From assembly GCA_965222015.1 (NCBI GenBank), contig CBDCTL010000024.1, forward strand, positions 1,736,001 to 1,800,000: a stretch of 64,000 nt of DNA, in the 5' to 3' direction. Positions 8,851-17,379 of this stretch are shown piece after piece; the stretch's first letter is position 1; every line of letters begins with the position of its first letter. A program made the translations under genes and the position numbers. Origin of the DNA: JANQPX01 sp965222015 (GTDB lineage Bacteria > Pseudomonadota > Alphaproteobacteria > Geminicoccales > Geminicoccaceae). The notes under the pieces are model-generated. The model made no database searches and was not told where the DNA came from. It saw only the letters and a program-made list of their open reading frames with translations.

Positions 8851-10077
8851 CTAGCCGCCGAAGTCGTCGAGCATGATGTCCTCGCGCTCGACGCCGAGAT
8901 CGAGGAGCATGTTGATCACCGACTGGTTCATGATCGGCGGGCCGCACATGTAGTATTCGCAGTCCTCGGGTGCGGGATGCGTCTGCAGGTAGTTCTCGTA
9001 GAGGACGTTGTGGATGAAGCCGACATAGCCGTCCCAATTGTCGTCGGGCTGCGGGTCGGACAGGGCCACGTACCATTTGAAGTTCTCGTGCTCCTCCTGG
9101 AGCTTGTCGAAATCCTCGACGAAGAACATCTCGCGCCTGCTGCGAGCGCCATACCAGAAGGTGATCTTGCGCTTGGTGTCGAGGCGCATCAGCTGGTCGA
9201 AGATATGGCTGCGCATCGGTGCCATGCCGGCACCGCCGCCGACGAACACCATCTCCTTTTCGGTGTCCCGCGCGAAAAACTCGCCGAACGGGCCGGAGAT
9301 CGTCACGTCGTCGCCGGGCTTCAGATTGAAAATGTAGCTGGACATGAGGCCGGGCGGGATTTTGGACGGATCGGCGCCGGGCGGCGGCGTTGCGATGCGC
9401 ACGTTCAGCATGATGATCCCCTTTTCCTCGGGGTAGTTCGCCATGGAATAGGCGCGCACCACGTCCTCGTCATTATGGGCACGGATGTCCCAGAAATTGA
9501 ACCTGTCCCAGTCCTCGCGATACTCCTCGGCGACGTCGAACTCCTTGAAGCTGATGTCGTAGGGCGGGCATTCGATCTGGATGTAGCCGCCGGCGCGGAA
9601 ATCGACGTTCTCGCCTTCGGGCAGCTCCAGGGTCAGGTTCTTGATGAAGGTCGCGACATTGTCGTTGGAGCGCACCTTGCAGCGCCATTTCTTGACGCCG
9701 AAGACCTCGTCCGGCACGCGGATCTTCATATCCTGCTTGACGGTCACCTGGCAGGACAGGCGGTCACCCTCGCGCGCCTCGCGTTTGGTGATGTGCGACA
9801 ATTCGGTCGGCAGGATCGAGCCGCCGCCCTCGTCCACCTTGACCCGGCACTGCGCGCAGGTACCGCCGCCGCCGCAGGCGGACGACACGAACAGGTTCTC
9901 GCCGGCGAGCGCGCCCAGAAGCTTGGCGCCGACCGGCGCCTTGATGGTGCGTTCGCCATTCACCTCGATGTCGACCGTACCGGAGGCGACCAGCTTCGAG
10001 CGGGCGAACAGGATGACACCGACCAGGGCCAGGATGACCGCGGTGAAGAGCGTGACGCCGAGGGTGAAGTCAGCCAA
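8851..10077 (-). CDS. nqrF: Na+-NQR subunit F, NADH-oxidising FAD/2Fe-2S protein
   Basis: 408 residues. NqrF is the NADH entry point of the Na+-pumping NADH:quinone oxidoreductase. One N-terminal membrane helix (about residues 5-25), a 2Fe-2S ferredoxin domain with Cys 68, 74, 77 and 109, then a ferredoxin-NADP reductase-like module with the FAD motif RAYSMANYP and the NADH-binding GGGAGMAPMRSHI. The end EDIMLDDFGG is typical. Last structural gene of nqrABCDEF, 12 bases after nqrE. Confidence 0.97.
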   Translation of the reverse strand: MADFTLGVTLFTAVILALVGVILFARSKLVASGTVDIEVNGERTIKAPVGAKLLGALAGENLFVSSACGGGGTCAQCRVKVDEGGGSILPTELSHITKREAREGDRLSCQVTVKQDMKIRVPDEVFGVKKWRCKVRSNDNVATFIKNLTLELPEGENVDFRAGGYIQIECPPYDISFKEFDVAEEYREDWDRFNFWDIRAHNDEDVVRAYSMANYPEEKGIIMLNVRIATPPPGADPSKIPPGLMSSYIFNLKPGDDVTISGPFGEFFARDTEKEMVFVGGGAGMAPMRSHIFDQLMRLDTKRKITFWYGARSRREMFFVEDFDKLQEEHENFKWYVALSDPQPDDNWDGYVGFIHNVLYENYLQTHPAPEDCEYYMCGPPIMNQSVINMLLDLGVEREDIMLDDFGG

Positions 10078-10089
10078 GGGAGCGCTCCG

Positions 10090-10701
10090 TCAAAGCTGGA
10101 CGCCGGAGAAGGACATGAAGGCCATGGCCATCAGCCCCGCCGTCATGAAGGTGATGCCGAGCCCGCGCAGACCGGGCGGCACGTCCGAATATTTCATCTT
10201 TTCACGGAGACCTGCGAGCGCCACGATCGCCAGCGCCCAGCCGACGCCGGAGCCGATGCCGTAGGTCACGCTCTCGGCGAAATTGTAGTCGCGCTCGACC
10301 ATGAACAACGAGCCGCCGAGGATCGCGCAGTTGACCGTGATCAGCGGCAAAAAGATCCCGAGCGCGTTGTAGAGGGCGGGGAAGAAGCGATCGAGGGTCA
10401 TCTCCAGGATCTGCACCATCGCCGCGATCACGCCGATATAGCTGATCAGCCCCAGGAACATCAGATCGGTGTTCGGAAAGCCGAGCCAGGAGAGCGCGCC
10501 CGGTTTCAGGAAAAGGGTCAGGATGACGTTGTTGGCAGGCACGGTGATCGCCTGCACCACCACCACCGCGATGCCGAGGCCGAGCGCGGTCTCGATCTTC
10601 TTCGAGACCGCGAGGAAGGTGCACATGCCGAGAAAGAAGGACAACGCCAGGTTCTCGACGAAGATCGATTTGACGAAGAGGCTGATGATTCCTTCCATCA
10701 C
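10090..10701 (-). CDS. nqrE: Na+-NQR subunit E
   Basis: 203 residues, six-helix membrane protein homologous to NqrD and to RnfA. The segments SIFVENLALSFFLGMCTF and ILGGSLFMVERDYNFAESV are characteristic; the membrane Cys of the first segment helps bind the iron centre between NqrD and NqrE. It is separated from nqrD by 51 bases that carry an imperfect 26-bp tandem repeat, whereas most other junctions in the operon overlap or nearly touch. Confidence 0.96.
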   Translation of the reverse strand: MMEGIISLFVKSIFVENLALSFFLGMCTFLAVSKKIETALGLGIAVVVVQAITVPANNVILTLFLKPGALSWLGFPNTDLMFLGLISYIGVIAAMVQILEMTLDRFFPALYNALGIFLPLITVNCAILGGSLFMVERDYNFAESVTYGIGSGVGWALAIVALAGLREKMKYSDVPPGLRGLGITFMTAGLMAMAFMSFSGVQL

Positions 10702-10704
10702 GCT

Positions 10705-10756
10705 CGCTCACTCGCTCGGGCCATCATTCACGCTCGTTCGCTTGGGCCATCGTCAG
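10705..10756. repeat. Imperfect 26-bp tandem duplication at nqrD/nqrE junction
   Basis: 10705-10730 and 10731-10756 share the pattern CGCTC..TCGCT.GGGCCATC in tandem. On the minus strand each unit contains an ATG-GCC start-like sequence followed by a codon series reading A-[Q/R]-A-[N/S]-E-R. It looks like a local slippage duplication around the nqrE translation start region. Confidence 0.5.
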
Positions 10757-11394
10757 TGCTCGCTCACCTGCGCCGGCATGATCCGATAATCCACCTTCTC
10801 GCGCTGACGCGGCTGCCAGCTGCGGACGATCCAGATGAAGCCGCCGATGATGAAGAAGGCGGACGGCGGCAGGAGAAGGAGGCCGTTCGGCTGGTACCAC
10901 TCGCCCAGGATCTCGACGCCCATGAGCGTGCCGGCGCCGAACAGCTCGCGGATGATCGCGACGCCTATCAGGATGGCGCTGTAGCCGAGGCCGTTGCCGA
11001 TGCCGTCGAGGAAGCTCAAAAGCGGCGGGTTCTGCATGGCGTAGGCCTCGGCGCGGCCCATGACGATGCAGTTGGTGATGATCAGGCCGACGAACACCGA
11101 AAGGGTCTTCGAGATCTCGTAGGCGAAGGCCTTCAGGATCTGGTCCACGATGATCACCAATGATGCGATGATCACCATCTGCACGATGATTCGGATGTTG
11201 CCCGGGATGTGATGGCGCAGAATCGAGATGAAGAGATTGGAGAACGCCACGACGCTGGTCAGCGCCAGGCACATGATCAGCGATACCTTGAGGGAAGAGG
11301 TTACCGCCAGCGCCGAGCAGATGCCGAGGGTCTGCAGGATGATCGGATTGTTGTCGAGGATCGGCTCGGTGAGCAGCTTCTTGCGGTCAGCCAT
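10753..11394 (-). CDS. nqrD: Na+-NQR subunit D
   Basis: 213 residues with six hydrophobic segments. NqrD is a membrane subunit that, with NqrE, coordinates a membrane-embedded iron centre and contributes to sodium translocation. Family segments NNPIILQTLGICSALAVT and FVGLIITNCIVMGRAEAYAM are clear. The start overlaps the nqrC stop by 8 bases, showing translational coupling. Confidence 0.96.
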   Translation of the reverse strand: MADRKKLLTEPILDNNPIILQTLGICSALAVTSSLKVSLIMCLALTSVVAFSNLFISILRHHIPGNIRIIVQMVIIASLVIIVDQILKAFAYEISKTLSVFVGLIITNCIVMGRAEAYAMQNPPLLSFLDGIGNGLGYSAILIGVAIIRELFGAGTLMGVEILGEWYQPNGLLLLPPSAFFIIGGFIWIVRSWQPRQREKVDYRIMPAQVSEH

Positions 11395-12196
11395 GTTGCG
11401 CCAGCTCCTCCGGCAGCTTTTTCAGGAACGGCCCGAAGCCGTTTTCACCGGCCCAGTATCGGACGAGATTGTGAACGCCGTTCGACGTCAGCGTGGCGCC
11501 GGCGAGGCCATCGACCTGGTGGTCGCCGGAAGCGCCGCTCTTGACCAACTGGATCGCGAGTTCGCCATCCTCGCTGAAAAGTTCCTTGCCGCGCCACTGG
11601 GCACGCCAGTTCGGGTTGTCGACCTCGCCGCCGAGGCCCGGCGTTTCGGCGTGCTCGTAAAACTGAAGCCCGACGATCTCGTCGCCATCGGGCTTCAGGG
11701 CGAGAAAGCCGTACAGGGTCGACCAGAGGCCGTAGCCGTGCACCGGAATGATGACGGTCTCGTAGGGAGCGTCGTCCAGGCCCTTCACCAGATAGATGGT
11801 GGCGTACTTGGCCTTGCGCCTGATCGATGCGATGTCCTCGTCCGGCGACAGCAGCGTGCTCATCTCCGGATCGCGCGCCGCCGCGACGGCATCGTAGGTG
11901 GCGGCGTCGACCGCGTCGGTGAAGGCTCCTGTTTCAAGGTCGATGGCCCTGGGCTCGATCCTCTCCTCGAACACCTGGTCGACATCGGCCCCCTCCTCGA
12001 GCAGGCCCGCGACCTGCAGGATGTTCCGCTGCTTCTCCAGCTGCTTGTTCGCCTCCTGCATCGACCGCAGGCCGATCGCGGATGCGGATACCAGGACCGA
12101 GCAGACGAGGCAGAGCGCCACGGCGACCGCGACGATCTTCTTCGGCTCGTCGTTCGACATCTCCAGGAAGGATTTGAACAGGTTCTGGTCAGACAT
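11387..12196 (-). CDS. nqrC: Na+-NQR subunit C, covalent FMN protein
   Basis: 269 residues: one N-terminal membrane helix and a large periplasmic FMN-binding domain. The flavinylation motif appears as GLAGATLTSNG at about residues 230-240, so the expected FMN-Thr is about Thr237; the residue before GATLT is Ala rather than the usual Ser. FMN is attached by ApbE, encoded at 15644-16741. It overlaps nqrB by 8 bases upstream and nqrD by 8 bases downstream. Confidence 0.95.
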   Translation of the reverse strand: MSDQNLFKSFLEMSNDEPKKIVAVAVALCLVCSVLVSASAIGLRSMQEANKQLEKQRNILQVAGLLEEGADVDQVFEERIEPRAIDLETGAFTDAVDAATYDAVAAARDPEMSTLLSPDEDIASIRRKAKYATIYLVKGLDDAPYETVIIPVHGYGLWSTLYGFLALKPDGDEIVGLQFYEHAETPGLGGEVDNPNWRAQWRGKELFSEDGELAIQLVKSGASGDHQVDGLAGATLTSNGVHNLVRYWAGENGFGPFLKKLPEELAQHG

Positions 12197-13397
12197 GACG
12201 CTGGCGTCTCCGCCGGATGTTGGCGTTCACCACGAACCAGTCGATCAGTGGCGCGAACACATTGCCGAACAGGATGGCAAGCATCATGCCTTCGGGGAAG
12301 GCCGGATTGACCACGCGGATCAGCACGCACATCACGCCGATAAGCCCGCCGTACCACCAGCGGCCCATATTGGTGTGTGCCGCCGAGACCGGCTCGGTCA
12401 CCATATAGATCAGGCCGAAGGCGTAACCGCCGAGCACGATGTGCCAGTAGAAGGGCATGGCGAACATCGGATTGCTGTCGCTGCCGATGAGGTTGAAGAG
12501 GGTGCTGGCCAGCACCGTGCCGATCAGACAGCCTGCGATCAGCCGGTAATTGGCGATCTTCGTATAGACCAGGAAGATGCCGCCGAGGATGCAGGCGAGC
12601 GTCGAGGTCTCGCCTATGCAGCCGGCCATGAAGCCGAAAAAGGCGTCCCACCAGGAGAGGTCTATGGTGGAGAGCGCTTCGATCCCCTGGCTCGCGGTGA
12701 CGCCGAGCGCGGTCGCCCCGGTGAACCCGTCCACCGGCACCCAGACCGCGTCGCCGGACATCTGTGCGGGATAGGCGAAATAGAGAAAGGCGCGGCCGAC
12801 CAGCGCCGGGTTCAGCACGTTCTTGCCGGTGCCGCCGAACACCTCCTTGCCGATCACCACGCCGAAGATGATGCCGAGGCCGACCTGCCAGAGCGGCGTG
12901 GTCGCCGGCAGAATGAGCGCATAGAGGATCGAGGTGACGAAGAAGCCTTCGTTGACCTCATGGCCGCGGATGACCGCGAAGGTCACCTCGCAGGCGCCGC
13001 CGACCGCGAGCGTCACGATGTAGATCGGCAGGAAGTACAGGGCGCCGTGGATGAAGCAGGCGAGCGGGTTGGAGGGATTGAAGCCGATCCAGAAGGTCGA
13101 GAGGATCCAGGCGCGCCAGCCGCTGGCCTCCGCGAGCCCGAGCTCGGCGATCGCCAGATTGGCCTGGTAGCCGACATTCCACAGACCGAACAGGATGCAG
13201 GGAAACGTCGCCAGGAACACGTAGGTCATGGTGCGTTTCAGATCGAGGCTCGCGCGGGCATGCGGTGCCATCTGCGTCACCGTCTTCGGCGTGTAGAAGA
13301 TGGTGTCGAACATCTCGTAGACGGCGTAATATTTCTCGTACTTGCCGCCCTTGGTGAAATGCGGCTCGATGCTATCCAGCCATTGCCTGAGCCCCAT
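12189..13397 (-). CDS. nqrB: Na+-NQR subunit B, FMN/riboflavin membrane subunit
   Basis: 402 residues, about ten membrane helices. NqrB binds riboflavin and a covalent FMN and forms the main sodium path. The flavinylation region is DGFTGATALGVTASQG. Other family segments are GGTGKNVLNPALVGRAFLYF and ETSTLACILGGIFLVYTKI. Only 3 bases separate it from the nqrA stop. Length and motifs are canonical. Confidence 0.97.
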   Translation of the reverse strand: MGLRQWLDSIEPHFTKGGKYEKYYAVYEMFDTIFYTPKTVTQMAPHARASLDLKRTMTYVFLATFPCILFGLWNVGYQANLAIAELGLAEASGWRAWILSTFWIGFNPSNPLACFIHGALYFLPIYIVTLAVGGACEVTFAVIRGHEVNEGFFVTSILYALILPATTPLWQVGLGIIFGVVIGKEVFGGTGKNVLNPALVGRAFLYFAYPAQMSGDAVWVPVDGFTGATALGVTASQGIEALSTIDLSWWDAFFGFMAGCIGETSTLACILGGIFLVYTKIANYRLIAGCLIGTVLASTLFNLIGSDSNPMFAMPFYWHIVLGGYAFGLIYMVTEPVSAAHTNMGRWWYGGLIGVMCVLIRVVNPAFPEGMMLAILFGNVFAPLIDWFVVNANIRRRRQRHV

Positions 13398-13400
13398 CGG

Positions 13401-14831
13401 TCAGCCTTCCGCTTCGATCTTGTCGAGACAGGCGCGAAGCGCCATGCCGTACTCGTATTTGCTCATGCACACATAAGCGCAGAGCGCCAGATCCTCCTCG
13501 TCGAGCTCAAGCGCGCCCAGCGCCTGCGCCTCGTCCGTATCCATCACCAGGAGGGCTCGCAGAAGCTGGGTCGCCAGGATGTCGAGCGGCATGACGTCCT
13601 CGTAGAGGCCGATCGGCACCATCGCGCGCGGGCTGCCCTGGAGGCTGGTGTTCAGCCGCACCTTGTCCAGGCCGAGCAGGCTGGAGAGATGAACGCGGGC
13701 GGTGGCGAATTTTCTTTCCGATGGAATGACCCAGCCGAAGGCTTCACGCTGATTGCCCTCCGGCATCAGGGTCAACTGCTGGTGAAAGCGTCCGAGAAAA
13801 TCATAAGTGCCCGCGGCGGTGTGACCGGTCAGCACGTCGCCGGAGATGATGCGCACATCGCCGCCGCTCCGATCGACCGCGCCGTCGTCCACCAGGTGCG
13901 AAATCGATGCGCCGACATGGGTGCGCAGCAGCGTCGGCTTCGTCGCCGCGGGGCCGGACAGCGCGACTATGCGCTCGGTCGAAAGCAGGCCCGTGCGGAA
14001 CAGCCGGCCGATCGCGATGACGTCCTGACAGCCGATATGCCAGACGGTCTTTTCGGCACTTGCAGGATCGAGGAAATGGATGTGGGTCCCGGCGAGGCCC
14101 GCGGGATGAGGGCCGGCGAAGCTGACGAACCGGACATCGGATGCGTCGACACCAGGAAGGCCGGCGCCCGGCCGGTGGCAGACATAGGTCGTGCCTTCGG
14201 TCAGCTTCGCGACCAGCTTCACGCCGTTCGCGAAGTCGTCGGCGGCGTCGGCGATGATCACCGCCGGATCGGCAGCGAGCGGGCGCGTATCCATGGCGGT
14301 CACGAAGATCGCCGCGGGGGTCGTCGTCGGATCCGGGATTTTTGAATAGGGCCGGGTGCGGAAACTCGGCCAGAGTCCGGATTTCAGCAGTATTTCTTTC
14401 ACCGTATCGGCGGCGAGCCCGGCGATGTCGCCGTCGCCATGCTCGCCGAACGAGACGGGTCCGTTTTCGTCGTCGATGGCGATCACCACCGATTCCAGCA
14501 CCCGCCTCGGCCCCCGGTTGATCGCCTGGACCCTGCCGCCCGCTGGCGCGGTCACCACCACACCCTCATGGCGCTTGTCGGCGAAAAGCGGCTGGCCGAG
14601 GCCGACAGGTTCGCCCTCCTCGACCAGCATCTTCGGTTTCAGCCCGATGTGATCAGTGCCGATGACGGCGGCTTGCGCAATTGCAGGCCCGTCCTCGATC
14701 ACGGCCCCTGGCGCGCCGAGGATCGGCAGATCCAGGCCCTTCCTGATCTCGAAGTCGCCGCCGCCGCTTCCGGTCGGCACCCTGTCTTCGGATCGCTGCA
14801 TGCTTGTCGCCAAGGGCTTGCTCCGTTTCAC
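13401..14831 (-). CDS. nqrA: Na+-NQR subunit A
   Basis: Up to 476 residues, cytoplasmic quinone-reductase-associated subunit. The family start is visible as FEIRKGLDLPILGAP about 28 residues in, followed by VGTDHIGLKPKMLVEEG-like text (IGTDHIGLKPKMLV). The farthest start is GTG at 14831; an ATG ten codons later (14801) is equally plausible, and neither has a strong SD. Either way the protein has a short N-terminal extension compared with most NqrA. It is the first gene of the operon; the 14832-14939 gap should hold the promoter. Confidence 0.95.
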   Translation of the reverse strand: MKRSKPLATSMQRSEDRVPTGSGGGDFEIRKGLDLPILGAPGAVIEDGPAIAQAAVIGTDHIGLKPKMLVEEGEPVGLGQPLFADKRHEGVVVTAPAGGRVQAINRGPRRVLESVVIAIDDENGPVSFGEHGDGDIAGLAADTVKEILLKSGLWPSFRTRPYSKIPDPTTTPAAIFVTAMDTRPLAADPAVIIADAADDFANGVKLVAKLTEGTTYVCHRPGAGLPGVDASDVRFVSFAGPHPAGLAGTHIHFLDPASAEKTVWHIGCQDVIAIGRLFRTGLLSTERIVALSGPAATKPTLLRTHVGASISHLVDDGAVDRSGGDVRIISGDVLTGHTAAGTYDFLGRFHQQLTLMPEGNQREAFGWVIPSERKFATARVHLSSLLGLDKVRLNTSLQGSPRAMVPIGLYEDVMPLDILATQLLRALLVMDTDEAQALGALELDEEDLALCAYVCMSKYEYGMALRACLDKIEAEG

Positions 14832-14939
14832 CGCTTTGCGCGTAGCATCACACGGGTAGAGGTTTCAATTATCGATTTAGCAGTCTTTCTCGGTCGATAC
14901 GGGGCCTTGCGACGAATCGTCCGATCAGCCGACCCCATC

Positions 14940-15470
14940 TCATCCGACCATGGCCTGCTTGATCTTGAGATTCTCGTACTCGATCTCGCGCATGCGGTGC
15001 TTGACCACGTCGCCGATCGAGATCAGTCCGCAGAGCTTGCCGTCCTGCAGCACCGGCATGTGACGAAAGCGGCTGTCGGTCATGCGCTGCATCACCGTCT
15101 CGACCTTGTCGGTCGGCACGCAGGATTGCGGGTTCGCCGTCATGATGGCTTCGACCGGCTCGTCGAACACGCCAAGCCCTTTGACGTCGGCGTTGCGCAC
15201 CACGTCCCGCTCGGAAACGATGCCGATCGGCTCCTTCGCGGAATTGACCACGATCAGGGCGCCGACTCGCATCCGGTTGAGCTCGGCGACAACCTGCTTG
15301 ACGGTCATGGACGGGCCAATCGTGAAGATGTCGGTGCCCTTGTCGGCGAGGATCGAGCCGACGGTGATCCCCGGCTGGCCGATCCCGAAATTGGATGCCT
15401 CGGATTGCGATCGCATCCTGCCTGTCCTGTCGTCCCCTTCCAGCGGGCCTTGATATGACGTCGGTGTCAT
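14940..15470 (-). CDS. Tandem CBS-domain protein
   Basis: 176 residues from ATG 15470, which has AGGGAGA 7 bases upstream. Two CBS domains: the first covers VGSILADKG to IGIVSERDVV, the second VEAIMTANPQ to LISIGDVVKHR. Stand-alone CBS pairs bind adenine nucleotides or SAM and regulate partners; the target here is unknown. It is codirectional with and upstream of nqrA, leaving open a link to NADH/energy control. No enzymatic domain is present. Confidence 0.88.
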   Translation of the reverse strand: MTPTSYQGPLEGDDRTGRMRSQSEASNFGIGQPGITVGSILADKGTDIFTIGPSMTVKQVVAELNRMRVGALIVVNSAKEPIGIVSERDVVRNADVKGLGVFDEPVEAIMTANPQSCVPTDKVETVMQRMTDSRFRHMPVLQDGKLCGLISIGDVVKHRMREIEYENLKIKQAMVG

Positions 15471-15643
15471 GGATTTCTCCCTGTTCCCCGGCCTTTCGCG
15501 ATCGCCTGACGGCGTCCGAACGTTTCGCACGCTCGATCGGCGATCGGCCGAAGTCTTGAATACCTTTCTCTCTACTCGTTCGGTACGTCCAGAACAACTC
15601 GAACCATTCTATCGTCGATCGTCGCCCTGGACAAAGGTGACCG

Positions 15644-16741
15644 ATGTTGGAATATACGACGACGATGGACTCATCGGGAAAAGTGATGATGGCTCGGGCA
15701 CGAACGAGACGGGAATTCATCGACGGGGTGCGCGGCGTGGCGCTGGCGACGCCCCTTCTCAGCCTTGTCGGCTGCGGCGACGAGCCGGTGGACGAGGTGC
15801 TGTCGTTCGGCGGCGGGACCATGGGCACGACTTACAGCGTCAAGCTCGCCGGCGGAGCCGCCGGGCTCGACGCCGACGTTCTACGGGACGAGGTTCAGAG
15901 CCTGCTGGACGGCGTCGATCGGCGCATGTCGACCTATCGCGCCGACTCGGAGCTGTCGCGCTTCAACGCGGCGGAGGCCGGACGCTGGATGCCGGTGTCG
16001 ACCGACACGTTCGCCGTCGTCGAACGTTCTCGCGCGGTGCACGGTCTGACCGCCGGCGCCTTCGACCCGACCGTGGGGCCGATCGTCGACCTCTGGGGCT
16101 TCGGCCCGGGCGGCGGCCGGGACGTCGTGCCGCCGGCCGAGCAGATCGCCGACGCCGCGGTCGCCGTCGGTCTCGACAGGGTCGAGAGCCGAGACGACGA
16201 GCCCGCCATTCGCAAACAGGTGGCTGGCGTTCGGCTGGATCTTTCGGGCGTGGCCAAGGGCTTCGCCGTCGATCTGGTCGCCGAGCATATCGAGCGCGCG
16301 GGTGCAGAGGATTACCTGGTCGAGGTCGGCGGCGAGCTCCGTGCCGGCGGCCATGGTCCGGGCGGGCGTCCCTGGCGGGTCGGCATCGAAAAGCCGACCC
16401 TGGCTGCGAACGATATGCAGCACGTCGTGCATCTCGGCGGCGAGGCCATGGCGACCTCGGGCAATTACCGCATCTTCTTCGAGCGAGACGGGCGACGCTA
16501 TTCGCACATCGTGAACCCGCGCACCGGCCGTCCGGTCGAGCATGACCTCGCCTCGGTCACGGTGCTGGCGCCGACCACGCTGGAGGCGGACGCGCTTTCG
16601 ACCTCGCTTCTGGTGCTCGGCGCCGAGGACGGCATGGCGCTCGCGGCCGAGCACGACATCGCCGCCTTCTTCATCCGCGGCGGCGAGGGATCCTTCGAGG
16701 AGACGGCGTCTCCCGCCTTCACCCGTCGGAGGAGCGCGTAA
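15644..16741 (+). CDS. apbE: FAD:protein FMN transferase ApbE, Tat-type lipoprotein
   Basis: 365 residues. ApbE transfers FMN from FAD to Thr residues of NqrB and NqrC on the periplasmic side. The N-terminus carries a twin-Arg motif (TRREFIDG) followed by a hydrophobic stretch ending in a lipobox (LLSLVGC), so it is probably exported folded by Tat and lipid-anchored. Catalytic-domain marks are GGGTMGTTYSVK, RMSTYRADSELSRFN and the GGEAMATSGNYR plus HIVNPRTGRP segments. SD AAGGTG precedes the ATG; internal ATGs are alternatives. Its 3' end overlaps the convergent flavin reductase by 23 bases. Confidence 0.93.
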   Translation: MLEYTTTMDSSGKVMMARARTRREFIDGVRGVALATPLLSLVGCGDEPVDEVLSFGGGTMGTTYSVKLAGGAAGLDADVLRDEVQSLLDGVDRRMSTYRADSELSRFNAAEAGRWMPVSTDTFAVVERSRAVHGLTAGAFDPTVGPIVDLWGFGPGGGRDVVPPAEQIADAAVAVGLDRVESRDDEPAIRKQVAGVRLDLSGVAKGFAVDLVAEHIERAGAEDYLVEVGGELRAGGHGPGGRPWRVGIEKPTLAANDMQHVVHLGGEAMATSGNYRIFFERDGRRYSHIVNPRTGRPVEHDLASVTVLAPTTLEADALSTSLLVLGAEDGMALAAEHDIAAFFIRGGEGSFEETASPAFTRRRSA

Positions 16742-17204
16742 GCGCGCCGTAGCGGCTCCTGAAATAGAGCAGCGGCTCCCCGTCCGCGCGCGTTTCGAGC
16801 GCCTGTACGCGGCCGACCACGATCAGGTGATCGCCGGCGTCGTGCCGCTGCTCCGTCGTGCAGTCCAGCACCGCAAGACAGCCGGGCAGGATCGGGCTGC
16901 CGGTCACCATCTCGCCGAGCGAAAGGTCGGAGGCGTCGTCCGCTCCCTCGCCCGCGAAACGGTTGGAGAGCCCGCCCTGTTCCTCGGCGAGGATGTTGAC
17001 GGCGAAGCTCTCGGCGTTGGCGAAGGCGTCGAAGTGAAAGGCCGATTTGCCGAGACAGTAGAGAACCAGCGGCGGATCGAGCGACACCGAGGCGAAGGCG
17101 TTCACTGTGATCCCGCGCATGCTTCCGTCGGCGAGACCGGTCGTCACCACCGTGATCCCGGTCGCGAACCGGCTGAGCGCTTGGCGAAAGGCCGCTTCGT
17201 TCAC
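16719..17204 (-). CDS. Flavin reductase family FMN-binding protein
   Basis: 161 residues from a GTG at 17204. The flavin-reductase split-barrel pattern is seen: FRQALSRFATGITVVTT, GITVNAFASVSLDPPLVLYC, and FAVNILAEEQ. Such proteins supply reduced FMN to monooxygenases or bind FMN themselves. The frame stays open upstream to 17495 but the added text does not resemble the family, so the GTG start is preferred. It is divergent from the TMADH-like flavoprotein at 17380, a possible functional partner, and converges on apbE with a 23-bp overlap of coding ends. Confidence 0.85.
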   Translation of the reverse strand: MNEAAFRQALSRFATGITVVTTGLADGSMRGITVNAFASVSLDPPLVLYCLGKSAFHFDAFANAESFAVNILAEEQGGLSNRFAGEGADDASDLSLGEMVTGSPILPGCLAVLDCTTEQRHDAGDHLIVVGRVQALETRADGEPLLYFRSRYGALTRSSDG

Positions 17205-17379
17205 CTGAGTTTCCGAGCGCAAGCCGCTCTCCTTCCGATATCCACGATCGATCGACGCCAATGAAGGCGAAGGCCGCCCTTTAGGCAAGGACGTCGCTCG
17301 CCGAGCGAAGACTTGCATCCCGTGATCGATGGCGTCCAGGATGGATCGCCGCCGCCCGCCTGCTCCAAGGTCACGATCG

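Noticed and set aside
8824..11163. Very long open frame on the plus strand opposite nqrF, nqrE and nqrD
   Set aside because: It mirrors the codon structure of clear nqr genes; its product is Asp/Glu/His/Arg-rich low-complexity text with no domain, a usual high-GC antisense artefact.
11898..14345. 815-codon open frame antisense to nqrB and nqrA
   Set aside because: Same artefact: no recognisable motif, while the minus strand encodes complete NQR subunits.
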